Shown: one piece after another, positions 39,001-53,200 of the stretch | Numbering within the stretch: the first letter of the stretch is position 1 | How the letters are laid out: each line of letters starts with the position of its first letter | Assembly (NCBI GenBank): GCA_900239685.1 | Contig: OENT01000269.1 | Span: 80,743 to 144,742 of the forward strand | Origin: Rotaria macrura | Taxonomy: Eukaryota > Rotifera > Eurotatoria > Philodinida > Philodinidae | Length of the DNA: 64,000 bases | Direction: 5' to 3' | Made by a program: the position numbers and the translations under genes | The notes under the pieces: model-generated | What the model saw: the letters and a program-made list of their open reading frames with translations, nothing else | Told to the model about the DNA's origin: nothing | The model's database searches: none

Positions 39001-42000
39001 CTTTAGTCACTCACATTTTTAAAGTAGTAGGAGATTTCTTTGTTTTTTCGATAATTACCATCATTCAACAGAATGAGGTATGTTTTGTCGAGAATAGTAT
39101 AGTCTTCCCTTATTTTATTAGTTTATTGAAATGGATTAAACTATAAAGGATACTTTCTTCTTCTTTCAGTTAGTTAATAAAAATAAAACTAATGTACACA
39201 TACAAGTGACTCTTTCTCGGGTTCTCTTTTCTTTTCGATTCTTATACTCGAACGAACGAAGAAAAACAACTATGTAATTCGTATGGCCTAGAAAGGCTCA
39301 TAAGGGAAAAAAACGTGCGTTTTTGCTTCTGTGTAATTACGCGCACATGTTCAGTTTCATTCACGGAACCAGTTGAATAAAGTTTCTTTGAAATTTACCG
39401 TAGTCGAGGAATCGATATCTCATCTAAGAATTTTGAATAAGTGTCTATTTTCTCTTAGTAAATTTTCATTTACTTTTTGTAATTTTTATTTGACGTTCCA
39501 TATGATAATACCTTCCTTTTTGATAGGGAGAAATTGAATGCAAAGGTTTCTTGACATTACACACATAGTTCAATTTCTTTCTTTTAATTGAATAGTGGCA
39601 CGGACAAGAAATCAATAGTCTGGTATGATAAAAGTGAAATTTTTTATCGTGGGTACCACTATTCAATAAAAACAAGAAATAAAGAAATCTCTATATTCAA
39701 TTTTTCCCTATGAACAAAGGCGATATTTCCATCCAAAACATCAAATAAAAATAAAACAATAAGTGAAAATGAACTAGAAAAAAAAGTAACCTTATTCAAA
39801 ATCTCAAAACCATTCATCAATCGAAAAAATCTGCTCTAAGCTTCTCGCAACTTTCTTGTCGAGTTTTCCAGTTTATGAGAGTTTTTTTAATAACAACACG
39901 ATATGGGTAGAATTCGTTGAAGATCTTCTTGCAGTATTTTAGATTTCGAATAGACCCGAGGATGATCCTAAAGCGATATCAGAGAGATCATCGAAGTTAG
40001 CTTGGATTACTAACGAAATTCTTCTATACACACACTCTTTATGTGAATATGTATCGTCTTCAACATTAATTTTTGCTTTTGTTTGACGTTCTGCATAAAC
40101 AAATGTATTTCGTTTATGATTCTTGTTTTTACTCGAATCATTCGAACAAATATGATAGAGTCAAATGTAGCTAATGATTGTCTTTTTGGGGATATGAAAT
40201 CCAGATATTGGCATTCTCACACATGATCACTTCTACGATGAGGAACTAGCAATATTAATATGAGCAAAGCCTGCTATGAATCGAAGTGATTCTATTATTG
40301 ATTACCAATGTTCATTTAATCACTGTACCGAGCTGTTTGATTTCTTTTTGGAAACTATCCTTGCTCGTTGGGTCATATGAGAACTATACCAATAGCTGAT
40401 CCCATCTTCAACAAGGGTGTCAAGTTGTCAAATATATTTTTAATTATCATACGCTATTTGACAGATTTTATTATTTATATTAAAGGGGAAAGGTAACACT
40501 TCTAACTGAATAACTATTATATATTGAATAATATGAACTTATGTCTACTTTGCACGTATCTCGATTACTTGTTTTCCTTTATCTCGTTTAACACAATGTC
40601 ACAATGTCACAATATGCAATTAATATTATAAGTTTATAACACATGTTTAGATAATTCTGCAATGATTTAAGTAAAAATTTCAATTGAATTTCATACCATT
40701 TTATCTACGTATCTTTATCAATATCATACGAGAATTCTTGAGCTACTTCGAACATAATTTCTAGACTAAGAGTTCATAAAAAAAAACTCGTATTCCATAC
40801 CTTTGAAATCTTAGGAATTAAGAAACTTGATAAATATTGCGAAGTATAGGTTCTTATCGGTTATTTTGAAATATTCATCATCGAATATGTCGAATTCTAA
40901 TGCAAATATAAATTTGTTGCACACTAACCATTATAACTGAATTATCGAAATGATTGAAGAATCTTTCGAGAAGTGATGTTGAAGTATTAATTTAGTTATT
41001 TCACATATTCTGTTAAACATAAATTGGAATTATGCAGCACCCAATTATAGCTATCTTCTTCGGAATCGTTTTAGATCTATTCTAAAAAGCATATTGTGCT
41101 GCAATTATTCTTTTATTCAGTTAATTTGCTCGTAATTTGCAGGATGCACAACAAACGGTAAAAGATCTATTTATTTAATATATATTCGTTCCAGAGTATG
41201 TTATTTTAATAGTCGATCAATATACCTTATTTGTGACTTCCTGTTCCTGATCTTTCGAACAGATGCTAAATAGGAACCAGCTGATGGAATCCATTCAAAA
41301 AGTTCCAAAACTGAAGTATGATACTTTCAATGTAAAAATTTTTAATAACATTGTTTGATATATTATTTTGTTTTTACCATTTCGTCAACTATTTGGAGAG
41401 TTTAAGAATACTATGTAATAATAGAATGTAGAGATACATGAAGAAGATCCTTAAGGAAGGTCGAAACACATGTAATGGCAGCTTGGTACCACATTCGAAT
41501 CGCCCCAATTCAGAGCGTGTTGGAGATTTTTTCGAAGTATCGCCTTCTCTTGCTTTGTTATTTAATATTACGATAATCGATCCGTCTCACATGGATGTTT
41601 TCAATTGGATCGTAGAATATGGTCCTGTTACTTAGTGAAGCAACTATAGATCATTTTTAATTAAATATATTCAGCTCTTTATTTTTTTTTGAATCATATT
41701 CAACATTCATTCACGGTTGTATAGTTTTTTTAATGATGATTTGTAACCATTTTTTTTCTTTTTTGTTTTATTCACTCTTCTTCCTTATTAATGTACCAAA
41801 TACAAACAATTATGTTAATGGCAACTTAAAGACGCGCTCATTCTTCATCTTTTCCTTCCGACGAAGACGGTGCTTTTCCTTATGTACCTGATCATAAATA
41901 CTTCATTCATCTTTTAATGTTGTCAGTCAGGTTGTCTGTTTCGTAGGTTGACCTCGTCTCGGTTCATCTTCAATATCGGTTTCGGTAGTTTTATCACTAG

Positions 42001-42228
42001 CTGGTACGTAGTTTAGACATTCTCTTTTTTCATAAATGCGGATTTGTTTTTCAGATTCAATTATTGGCAAGGTTGTTGATTAGGAAATGGTTATCAATAT
42101 ATCAGCAACTATTGTATGAGGATCACAAGCTAGTGAAGAACTTGTCAACCCTTTGTCACGTGAGTGAATGTTTTAAATCTATTCAGATTTGGTTGCAACA
42201 TCGGATTTCGGGGAAGTAGTACCACCAC
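36090..42228. other. Long AT-rich region without a recognisable gene
   Basis: About 6.1 kb. ORFs are all short (39466-39675, 41438-41635) without domains or convincing splice context. No RNA gene, tandem array or transposon end was recognised. Could contain decayed transposon or single exons too short to judge. Confidence 0.4.
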
Positions 42229-43037
42229 CAGGGCTGCCACCAGTACCCCATTTTGGGGTATAGTACCCCATTTCACCATTTTGTACCCCCGAAAATTTGA
42301 TACCCCATGGGGCATATACCTTATACCCCATTTGAGCTTTTAAGTGTGCAATGTGATTATCGAACCTTCTAATGAAAATAACCTATGTTTCCCACTAGAG
42401 TTGCCTCATTTCTATAATATAAAGACATCTAAAATTAAATGAATTGGTAAAGAATTCACCAGTAGATATTAGCATCCAATTTTGTTTAATTTCATCTTGA
42501 ATTATTCGGTTTTACATACTATTTGCACTATGAACAATGAAATAAATTTATCTGAATTTTTCTCGTTTCCCATTGTTTCATTACCTTTTCCTATTAAATT
42601 TGACAAATACATAGTTCTTTTTGTCTCAAAAGTAAATCTAGTTTTAGATTTTCTCTTCAATAAATTTGATGATAATATTTGCATCGAATTGAACAAGGGT
42701 TATGAAATTGAAATTTCTGATGATTCAGAAGCAACAACAGGCGAAGAATCTCTTAGTTTTCAAACCAAACAAGCTAAACTTATAAATTTTCTAGAATAAT
42801 GTTTTTTTGAGAGAAAACGAAGAATAAAGCTAATCCAATTATAAAAATAATGAAAAATTGAGTTGTTTTCTACAAAAGAAGTTGAATTTCGTCGGGTTTC
42901 TCAATCAAATTCTCCATTTTAGCGTGAGATACAATGTGCCACAATGATGTACCCCATTCTAAAAAGGAATATACCCCAAGTATACCCCAGTTGAACTTTC
43001 ATAAACCCCATTTGAAATATAAGAAATGGCAGCCCTG
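42229..43037. mobile_element. hAT-like non-autonomous element with TACCCCA subterminal repeats
   Basis: Ends are perfect 11-bp inverted repeats, CAGGGCTGCCA (42229-42239) and TGGCAGCCCTG (43027-43037). Close to both ends lie clusters of TACCCCA (at least five left, four right, same orientation). CAGGG-type ends and short subterminal repeats are typical of hAT elements, but the expected 8-bp target duplication is not visible (ACCACCAC versus CAACTGAT). The interior holds a 105-codon ORF (42482-42799, +) with an acidic stretch (EIEISDDSEATTGEE) that I cannot assign; it may be a relic of a captured or transposase gene. Confidence 0.75.
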
Positions 43038-43486
43038 CAACTGATGTTACTTATTTGCTTTTAATACATAATTATAAAAAAGTATTATGGTTATCAACTA
43101 AAATTGTGCAGTGCTTGAGCAAAGAATTGTTTGGAAATTCTCTTTTATCTCTGATATTATTTAAAACATGCGATCATTATTTGTGAAAAAATTATGAAGT
43201 TCTAAACTTATGCTTTAATTAGTCTTGTCTGTATATGCTTTAATATTTTTGGATATTTATTCTTTGAAAAACATTTATATCGCTCTGTTTAAAAATATCT
43301 GAATATGCAGAGAGACTGGCATGAGTGTAAAATCGATCAACGAAATTTCATTAAATACGATTAGCCAAGTCTTTCATTCCTTTCATTAACTGATAATACT
43401 CAACAAATGATTGCATTCTTTTTAAATAAAGATCACTTTATTTGCCAATCTAATCAACAACAAAGTAACAAAAATCATATGTTTCG

Positions 43487-43729
43487 TCAATCGTCAACGT
43501 CTGCATCATCGGTATCTTCCATCTCGTTCAGAAGTCGAGCAAGTAAAGGCACTTGATTGGGAGCAATATTGAATACGTGCCCAAGAACAGCTTTTGTATC
43601 ATCGAGAAATTTCTTCTTCTCGTCTGGCGAAAGAGAACTGTAATTTAAAGTAAATGGAATGTTGCCGGTAAAGCCAGTTTGTTTGAGTGAATCTTGTAGC
43701 ATCTTGAACTGCTCTTGATGGTTAGTCAT
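43487..43729 (-). CDS. Small acidic-tailed protein of unknown function (80 aa)
   Basis: Uninterrupted 80-codon ORF from ATG 43729 to TGA 43487-43489. Soluble, helix-rich composition: SPDEKKKFLDDTKAVLGHVF in the middle, a leucine-rich VPLLARLLNEMED segment, then an Asp-rich end (DDADVDD). Codon usage (mixed third positions) is more gene-like than in random AT-rich ORFs and the N-terminal context is clean. No signal peptide or membrane segment. I do not recognise the family. No neighbour within 5 kb suggests a role. Confidence 0.6.
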   Translation of the reverse strand: MTNHQEQFKMLQDSLKQTGFTGNIPFTLNYSSLSPDEKKKFLDDTKAVLGHVFNIAPNQVPLLARLLNEMEDTDDADVDD

Positions 43730-46700
43730 TTTTTCTAGTTTAACTTGAGAGAGATAAATGTAGAAAAAATTGTTGCCTTTTTCAATTGTGAGATTATGAA
43801 CTAAATATTCGAGAGGTCAGTTAGACTAATGAAAAGTGCGGATTTCCAATATGGGTGAAGAATGGATAGATTCGAATCAAGAGATGTCAGTATATAGCTA
43901 TTGAACTTACCATTATCTATTTCTCAATTGAAAGTGCACGACAAGTCTACGAAGATGTGATATTATCATTGTTGATCAAAAAAACGAACATACACAACCA
44001 ATCACTATTCTTATTATAGAGCATTCACTCGCATTATGTAAAACAATTTTTTCCCAAATCACCTTTTCAACATAATCAAGAAAAACAAAGAATTGTTGTG
44101 TATATGCGCATGTTTTAGTGTGTCAAAAGTCATCGAGAGTTTAGAAGAAGCGGACAATTCAAGTTGAAGTTTCTCGCGTTCTTGACACATTTGTACTTCA
44201 TAGACATGACGCATGCTATTTTTTTCTCTTTTGTAAGGAACAAAATCTATTCCAACAGGATTACTCAAATACAAAGAATAAAACTAGAAGTCATTGCTTG
44301 ATAGTGTCACTGCGTTTGCGTAAAAATATCATTGTTCACTTTGCCAAATCATTTTTATACATCGATTTCATCACTTTGAGTCTTTCATTTTTGTTGATCG
44401 AGCTCAATCAAATGTGTATATGTGTGTGTGTCGTGATGGCGATGAAAGAAGAGCGACGCTCCTACTCCCACACCCTAGATTTTCTTTACACCATCAAGTA
44501 TCTATCACTGATGATATTCAAGGGTATACATATAGTTAGATATATTTGGAATCAGCATCGAATTCTGAACAAAACGAAGTATTGAGATGAGGAAAAGTGC
44601 ATCATTACTTTTTATCAAAAGATTATGGTACCAAAAATGTTGAAATTTTTTTGTCCAATCTTACTGAAAAGAATGCCATTCAATGCAGAATATGAGGCTA
44701 GTGGCGAATATAGCCATGCTATTTTTTATCTAATCCTTTTTAGGAGTGATCTGATATTTTAACATGCTGTACATAATTGAAAAAGTTTTGCACACGACCT
44801 TTATATGTATGTTACTTGGTTTCATACAAAAATGCTTGAGTCTCAGGCTGAGACTCACAGCTATTCTACAAAAGAGAAGTTGAGAAACGTTTTTACTAAT
44901 AATAGAGGGTGAGGGTGTTGAATTTTTCTTCATTCATAGCCGTCCATTCACACGCATATGCATTGCCCATCATGTCCCATAGCAACAAGTCGTATTTCGA
45001 TGCTAATCATTTCATTTATTGAATATATCAATGGCCTTAGTACATGTCATTTATCTAATAGAGGGGGAAAGACAATAGAAAATCGATGAAATTTAATTTT
45101 ACACGAACCTTTTTCAAGATGATAACTTGATTTATCACGGTGGAGAAAATGTTCATGAATTAGTGCTCATGCTTTTAAACTATATATGGTGCTTGGAATG
45201 TATTTTCTTTGGATTTCTCTCGTGCATCATGTAGTTCTCTAAATAACTAACTAAACAATTCGAAAAAGAAACTTGTATTTTTTAAACATTTTTATGTGAG
45301 TATTTTGCTTATTTATCAATCAGATTTTTAGGTAATTCAACACTATCACTTGGTCGATGAACAATTGTCAGATTTTTGCATATGATCAAACTCAGACGAT
45401 GTACTTAAAATCATAATTGCACGTATAATGAGAACGCAAGACATCTAAAAAATCTCTCGATTATAAGAAACAATAAAAGAAATCCATCAAATGATTGACA
45501 TCTAAATATGAAAATAATATCATCATGGCGTACCAAAACTGTAATGGGCCACTTGCTACGATTTGATCTAATGCAACTGGCAGTCAATCTAGCTTAATCT
45601 GATTCATAAAGAAACTTCTAGATTGACTTGACCTACTGCCTAGTCATGCTCAACGTGTTGTACTCTTGGCTTATGTTTTTACCTATAGTCTACTATTGAA
45701 TAGCTCTGTTGTAAACTAGAAAGTATTTATTCGATTTGAAAACAAACGTTCGGTAATTATTGACGATGTTTTAGTAAGAAATATGCAGTAGAACTGAGAA
45801 GTATCGTATAATACGTGATCGCCAGCCTAATGTGTTGAGTTTTTCCACCTGACATGCTTTAAAAAAAAAACTAGGCACCATATGTTCCAGAAGAACAATC
45901 ATAACAACATAAGCATAGACTAAAAGAACCAATGTAGAATTCCGATGATCGACCAACAATTTTCGTTCAACAATACAAAAACGGGTAACTTAAAATATAA
46001 TCGTAATAAAATTTTTTCTAATATGAAATCAAGACAAAAACAAACCTTCCAGTCCATCTAGATTTCCATTTTTTATTACCACCACAATTTGAATGATACT
46101 GTTGTTTACTATATACTAAACAGACTCGCTTTATTTCATTAATAACAGCATCTCATAGGAAATTACACAAATAACTTCGGTATTTTAGCCATATTACTAG
46201 ATCAATATCAAGAACAGCTAACGAATCATATTCATCATATTCAAATTCTATTGATGCTACACGATAACCAAGAACTATGAATATCAGTTTTGTTGATAGA
46301 GAATTGTTCAACTGAGTGTACTATGATAATTAAACGTCGAAAAAGTCTCTCAAGATGACTTTTTGTTTAAATCATTTATAAATCAACGCAAAACAAATTA
46401 TTGCTCGAGTGTCATTTCTCTCACGTACGAACTCATATCAATGTTATGCTCAAATTAAATGTTTAGTAGGTTTTTTTAAAGTCTCGAACTTTACTATAAC
46501 ATATTTTAAACGAATTTCTCATGTCTCTCATAGTTTGAATAAGTTGGACTACATTCATAGGTATGAAACAATAACGGAGACTTTTATCAATTATTACCAT
46601 TTTAGAAGCATAATTATACATGACTGTTAATCTTATTTGATGTTGAACATCAATAAATATTTTCAAGGGCTTTGTGTCATATACTAACAACAACTTGTCT

Positions 46701-49700
46701 GCGTTTCTTTAGGCACGCGAACTCATCATGAGTAACACTGAAACTTTATGTTTTAAACAAAATGGTTTTTTTTTATAGTGGCAATCCTGTTTTTCTATTG
46801 ATATTTAAGAAAAATTCTTGCAGGATTATCAATAAGTAGATTAACAAAATATTCTTTCATGTTTCGATCGTTTGAAGGCATCAGCAAGCATTTCGAATCA
46901 TTGTTTTAGTTTAAGGCTGGCATTTTGTCTGTCAATAGCTACAAACGTGTTTTTGTTGTAGCCTTGATTTTAAAATTATGAGCTGATCTTTTCCATATTC
47001 GTCAATGGATTTTGAACACACTTCAATATGATAAAGCCAATCGAATATACAAGCGAAAATGATTATACAAAGAAATCATATGGAAGAACACACATATTTT
47101 TATAGCGTAATATACGATAAACTAAGTAGATTGATGATAGCATAATCGGAAAAATAAGTTGAAAGATATATTAAGAGAAGAATAGTTAGCGAAAAGTTCA
47201 ATATCTAGCTGAGTTGTGTAGATGATCTGAACACGAGAGAAAATACTGATTTTCAACGAAATGAAAATATCTTTCTATCTTGCTGCGTATGTATTGATTT
47301 CTGCTGTGTATTAATGCATCAGTAAATAAATAGAATCTCTCGGTAGTTGAAATTTTTCCAAACACTCCTAACATTTTTACAGTCGACTGATTTCGAGAGA
47401 GCAGCAATCTATTCATTTTCTTGACATCTATGTAAAGGTTAAGTCATAAAGTAAATTCAGAAATTTTTTGAATATTATTTTATGGGATTAGAACGTATAC
47501 TCGCTTTCTATCTCATGTGAGAAGAAAATAACTCGTTTACGATGCCCAATATGTTGAAAAACAAACACTAGGTTCACTCATTGAAGGTTAGCAATGTTTC
47601 GTACATCTCAAATGTCAGGTTATAATATCTTAGTGATATATTGTGTTCATAGATGGAAGCTAAACAATGAACATCTATTCTATTAAATTACCTTTCGCTA
47701 ACAGATAAACAAGTTGCAGAGCTTAGAACAGATTCTGAAAGTTCTTTTAATTTGTGTACCGTTTTTGATCAAGTATATTTTCTGTACTCTATTTTCTTCT
47801 ATAGTAGTTTTACTATCGATTGAGATAATGTTAATAAAACCATCATCCATCGGTTTAGCTTTTAAATGCATTCTTTTATGACCGCTTGCTGGATTTCTTC
47901 GTACTCTGCGTTACAACTAGAGACTTATGCGACATCACGATCTGCTCATGTGACTTAGACAAGAATCATTCTGTGAATCGTGACAGCTTAACTTTACAAT
48001 GATATTGTATACAAAGACCAGTTAGATATTTCGAATATCAGATGAAAAATAAAATCCTATTGAATTTCGAAGATGATTTTAGTCGCTCAAAAATATTTTC
48101 ATGAACGTCAAGCTCTTGTTTCAACAAGAACCTACTAATGTAATAGTAGCAATAAGCAGGATTCGATTCGATTAGTGCTTTTTGACAGCAAAAAGTCAAA
48201 ATGAAATGTAAGATTACTCCCATTCATCCAGTTTTTCATCTACAAATTAAGTTGTATTGAAAAAAGAGACAATCAATATTAAATAATTCTGATGAATATG
48301 GTCAGAAAGCAGCCAGTGGCATCAGTGGAGTCATTTAAGAAGTGCCGATTTCTTTTCTCGTCAAAATAACTCATCGAAGTTATTCTTTTCTTTTTGCAGT
48401 ATTATGTTGACAATTGGTTTACTGTTTTCTTCACGCGAGCGTGGAAATCCAGAGGGAAACATCATGTTTTTTAGGTTTTGTGATTTTCTAGATAAATGCA
48501 AGCTTGAAAAGTCTTATCGTGAATATCAACAAATAGAAGGCCTTAAGGAGTTCTTAGGAGTACTAAGAAAAGCTCCGAGAAACTCATTTGTTAAATACAA
48601 AATTTTATAAATTGATAACCAAGCCAAAATGAGCTTTTGCGACGGGAAAACCTTCGTGAAATTCCAAAGTGACTGTGATGATTTTGAGTTGTTTATGAAT
48701 TCATGAAGAGCATCAAGGGGTAGTTAGGAGTACGAAAAGAATTTAGGAAACTCCATTGCAACCAAGCGAAATTCTCAAAATTTTACAAAAAGTAGTGAAA
48801 ATGAGGATCCCGAGAAATAATCCCCTAAAATTCAGTAACAGATGTGACAATGTTTTATCCAATACGAATCAACGAAAATCAGTTAGGAGTGCAATAAAAT
48901 TTAGAATAAACCAGAATCAATGGCAAAATTTCATTACTACAAAAATGGCAAAAAAAGATGTTTCCCCCTTGGTGAAAATACTCACCGCTATATATATCAC
49001 ACGGACAAAACACAATGAAATGAAATTTTGTAAGTTCTTCATAATTTCTATCGAATCAGGTATCGTACGTTGAACTCTAAATGTTACAGTTTCGTTCACT
49101 GTTAATAAAAATCGAGCCAAGATTTTACTTCTTTAATACTATTTGTGCAAATCTTTTTTGTATATTCAATAATCGACTTGTAATATCTTACGTAAGCTTA
49201 TTTCGTTGACATCGAATAATATCATTTGCATTTAAAAATTGATGTTTATAATGACATGGAATAACATTCGGTGTATCTTCTGGATGCGCTGCACTTTTTA
49301 AGTAATACATAAAAAAGAGAAAGAAAGATTTCCCTTTACTTAGAAAAAAATTAATTAAGTCTTGCGTTCCCTATATATTAATGAAAAATTTTTGTAGATT
49401 TCGTTTAATCTGTGACCAGATATGAATATAGAAAGCTTTCATCCGAGTTTTCTAGACGTCTCAAACTAAATAATCATTGCCTGTTTAAATTGTTCGAAAT
49501 TCTCGTTTTAGATTGCATTTTATTCAATTTTCATTTGTCTCACAGACGATTATCCATATTATGTTCAGCAGAATGGTTCCTAATTGTCAATAACGTTCTC
49601 TCGATAGTTCACTTGAAAATATGAACAGCAAATTCGGAAATCGTCAAGGACGAGCTCGGTCTAAAACGTCAAATTTATAATGAAAACTGAAGAATCCATT

Positions 49701-50252
49701 ATTAGTTACTCTTTTCAACTGCATAGAATACTATTGAAATACGATTTTTCGATGTTCTATTCATCGTATGCAGCATACAATTGTTATGAATACAGGTGCA
49801 CGAAATTATGTCCAGTTGTGTTCTTGCATGCGAGAAAATTGCTTGACAACTATTTTTATTGGGTTGACGATTTGCTTTGTTCGAGTCGTTGACATAAGAT
49901 ATTGAGCTCAAAATTCATCAAAGATTAGACTCAAATCCTCGATATTGATAAAGATAATTAGTTTTGACAATACCAAACACCTTTAGCAACAGTTTAACTT
50001 AAGAATCAGTTCATTTTCTATGGAAAATCTTTATATACACAACTGTTATACTTTTACATTCTATAATCCATTGTGTTTCGTGGATCAATTTAATTTATAA
50101 CGAAAATACTGTTGTCTTCGTCGATTAATTATATTTCCTTTAAAAAAATATGCATTTCTCTTTTCATTGGTCGTTTGTGAATCCTTAAATATTCTTTTCA
50201 TTATATACAAACATATATTAGTCTATGTTGTTTTATGTTATTAATATTATAT
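43730..50252. other. Long AT-rich region, no gene established
   Basis: About 6.5 kb with only short ORFs. One minus-strand stretch at 44121-44274 (YLSNPVGIDFVPYKREKN... and QEREKLQLEL) reads like a possible exon but has no identifiable partner. A degenerate repeat is listed separately at 48550-48960. No RNA genes or transposon ends recognised. Confidence 0.35.
48550..48960. repeat. Degenerate tandem repeat (about 160-170 bp period)
   Basis: Three related stretches start with TTAGGAGT at about 48557, 48724 and 48883, each followed by an A-rich run, a (G)AAAC-type string and CAAAATTT. Similarity is weak and judged by eye. Confidence 0.35.
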
Positions 50253-53200
50253 TTAATCTACAAGCATGTTCTCATTTATTGAAGGTGGGGATGTTGAAGT
50301 AGTTGGTTGATTCGGTGGTAATGTATACACTCCATTTGTATATAACAATTGGTTCGATTTCACTTTAGCATCAAGTATATTTCGTACATCAATTAAAGTT
50401 CGTTCATGTTGCCCATGAAATGCATAGACACATAACAACGAATAAATTCTTTCTAATGTTAATGATGTCATTGAACGAAGCATACCAAAGACAAAATTAC
50501 ATACAATCTAGAATAATATACTCGTAATAGAAGAGAAAAAAGCAAAAACTAGAAAAACAAACGAACTGTGTGTTCATGTTCTTTTTTATCAGGTTCAGCT
50601 TGATGTTCAATATTCATGTCGTCAACATCAACACTTAATAGAGCAGGTGCTTGAGATGAACTATTCGATGCTACTTTCGATGTATCTTCAACTAAACGAA
50701 ATGTATCTTTTGCTTCTTCTTTTAACAAGCCACAGTTTTGCCAAAGATTTATTCGTTTACGTATACAAGCTGTTGAACATTTTAATGATGAGCTTAAATC
50801 ACTGATTGTCCAGGTATCTAAAAGAAACTTTCAGAACTATGCCTGATCTCTTTCTTTTTGCTTACCTTTCTCTTGAAATTTATAAATAATTGCTGCATGA
50901 AATGGCGTTACACTAAACTCTAATGTTTTATCACCAATTTCAATTTCAAGATTAACTTGTCCTAGAAAAAGAAAACATGTTAACTGGGAATCCTCTATTC
51001 GTTTGCGTTTCATAAAAAGAAAAAGCTTTTATTTGAATTTTACCATAGTTCGGACTCCAATGTAATGTTCGATGCGGTTTTAATGTTTCATATGCTGTTG
51101 TATAGACTATTTGAATGGCTTTCAATTCATCTGGCAAATCAATAGGTGAAAATTTAACTTCAGGCCAATATTGACTCGATATAATTAATGTATTTATGGG
51201 TACGCCAGCGGTACTAACAAGTGGAAAATGAACGTGTGCCAACTGTTTTTTCACTAAGTCATTCATTAAACGTGAATCAACATAATCTTTAAGCATAACA
51301 TCACAACCTTGTAAACCACCATCACCAAAACGTTGTTTCAATAAATCAACATAACGACCTTCGTGCTCGATATCGACTTTATTCGATTGACCCGATAACA
51401 TACGATCAGCTAACATATGAACATATTCTTCAACAAACAGTTCCGCATGACCGTATATGGATACCAACATAGACATTAAGTCACGAGAATGAGATGGACG
51501 TAGAGCACGTTCAGGAGCTAAAATAATAAAGAACATATCATTCGGATCTCCGAAAATTTTGTACCAAGAAATTTACCATAGTCTTGATATCTATCATTGA
51601 AAGTAGTAACTATATAGATTTACTATCAGTAAAAACTTTCCCCGAACTTTTTCTTTATTTCGACTCCAGTTATTCAAGTAAATAGATGTCTTTTTTTCTA
51701 GGCATCTATTGAACGTTTTCATCATGAATAAATACTTTCTGTCCTATCGATTCTTATCTAATTGAAGAATATTTTTCAATGAAATCATATTTTCTTTTCT
51801 GATAGTTGGCATTACATTAAATATAGATACATGTTAAATCTAGTATTGATATTATCGAATTCGATGATATAATACTATTTATTTTCATAAAAACGTCATT
51901 AATAATTAACGGAAAAAAAGGAGAATAACTCGAGTCCACAAAATCACCTTATTACCTATAATCTCATGATGAATTCAGCGCATCTTTTGAAAAGAGAGAA
52001 GAAACTGAGATATTTAATATGATTAAACATAGCATATTCGACTACATCAAACTACTTTCAACAATATTTGATTAAGAATAGTTGAAAATCTTCTTTCTCT
52101 GATGCACGTAACCTTACCAGTTAATGCTTCGATGGGTTCTGGTTCCCATTCATCTTCGAGAAGACATTGACTTGATCGAATATTAGCAGCACTATCAGCT
52201 GTAAAAATACAAATAACAATGCTTTTATTTGAAAAATTTCTTTAAGCATTCAACTTACGCTGTGTTAATTCATTTAATTCTAATACACCATGCTCATTCA
52301 TATTACTAACAATAACACGAATCGTATCTTCACGTCGTCTAATTATGAAAATATATAAATTATCATTAGTACAATGAAACTTCTCTAGTTGTGTTCAGTA
52401 GAAAAAAATTTGAAAACCAATGATTACATACGCTAAGAATTGTTTAACATTATAACATGCTAATTCCATCATGACACCAGTTGAATCAAGATAACGTAAA
52501 ACTCTTATGGCATTGATAAATGCAGCTAAGATTTCTGTTGTTCCAACACCAGGATGTAAAAGTCGTTTATTAAATTCATTTCGAACATTATCAATGATTA
52601 AATGACGTTTACCAACAATTGATACACAACGTTTTAGATCATCTAATACTCCTCCGTGTCGAGATTCGGGATAATCAATTATTATTTGAAACATATGTCG
52701 AGCACCTCGTTCACGCATAACACATTCATATATATGATGTTTTAATTCTATTCTACAGGATGATAGGTCAATTTTGAATGTTGATTGTTCTTTGTCATCA
52801 TTATTAACATGGTTCGTATGACAATGAGATTCAAGTATACTGAGCCATGTTATGACACCTGTTTCAAACCACTACAAAGAATAGAAGAACAATGGAAATC
52901 TATGTTATATTTTAGTATACGATCTCGTAAATAAAAACAAATCGAATCAAACAGAACTCCATAGTGTGCCAAGATTCTGATGAGAATGCTGTTCAGATCA
53001 TTTTAGATGGAAATATTTCATTATGAAGATGAAGAATGTATCATTCGCATTGAATGACATGAAAATTGAATTTATTGCTCATATTTTTGTTACAGACTAT
53101 CCGTGGTTGGACATATATTAGGGGCATTTATTTCTTCTATATTCAATCGTTAGCGTTGGCTAAAGTCTCACTCGAAAAGAATTCCATCTTATATGAATGA

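Noticed and set aside
41438-41635. 65-aa ORF with TTCGAATC resembling a tRNA B box
   Set aside because: No A box or cloverleaf around the B-box-like string, and the peptide has no recognisable domain.
36090-42228. Horizontally acquired bacterial or fungal genes, expected in bdelloid accessory regions
   Set aside because: No ORF of adequate length or recognisable non-animal domain was seen here or elsewhere in the window.
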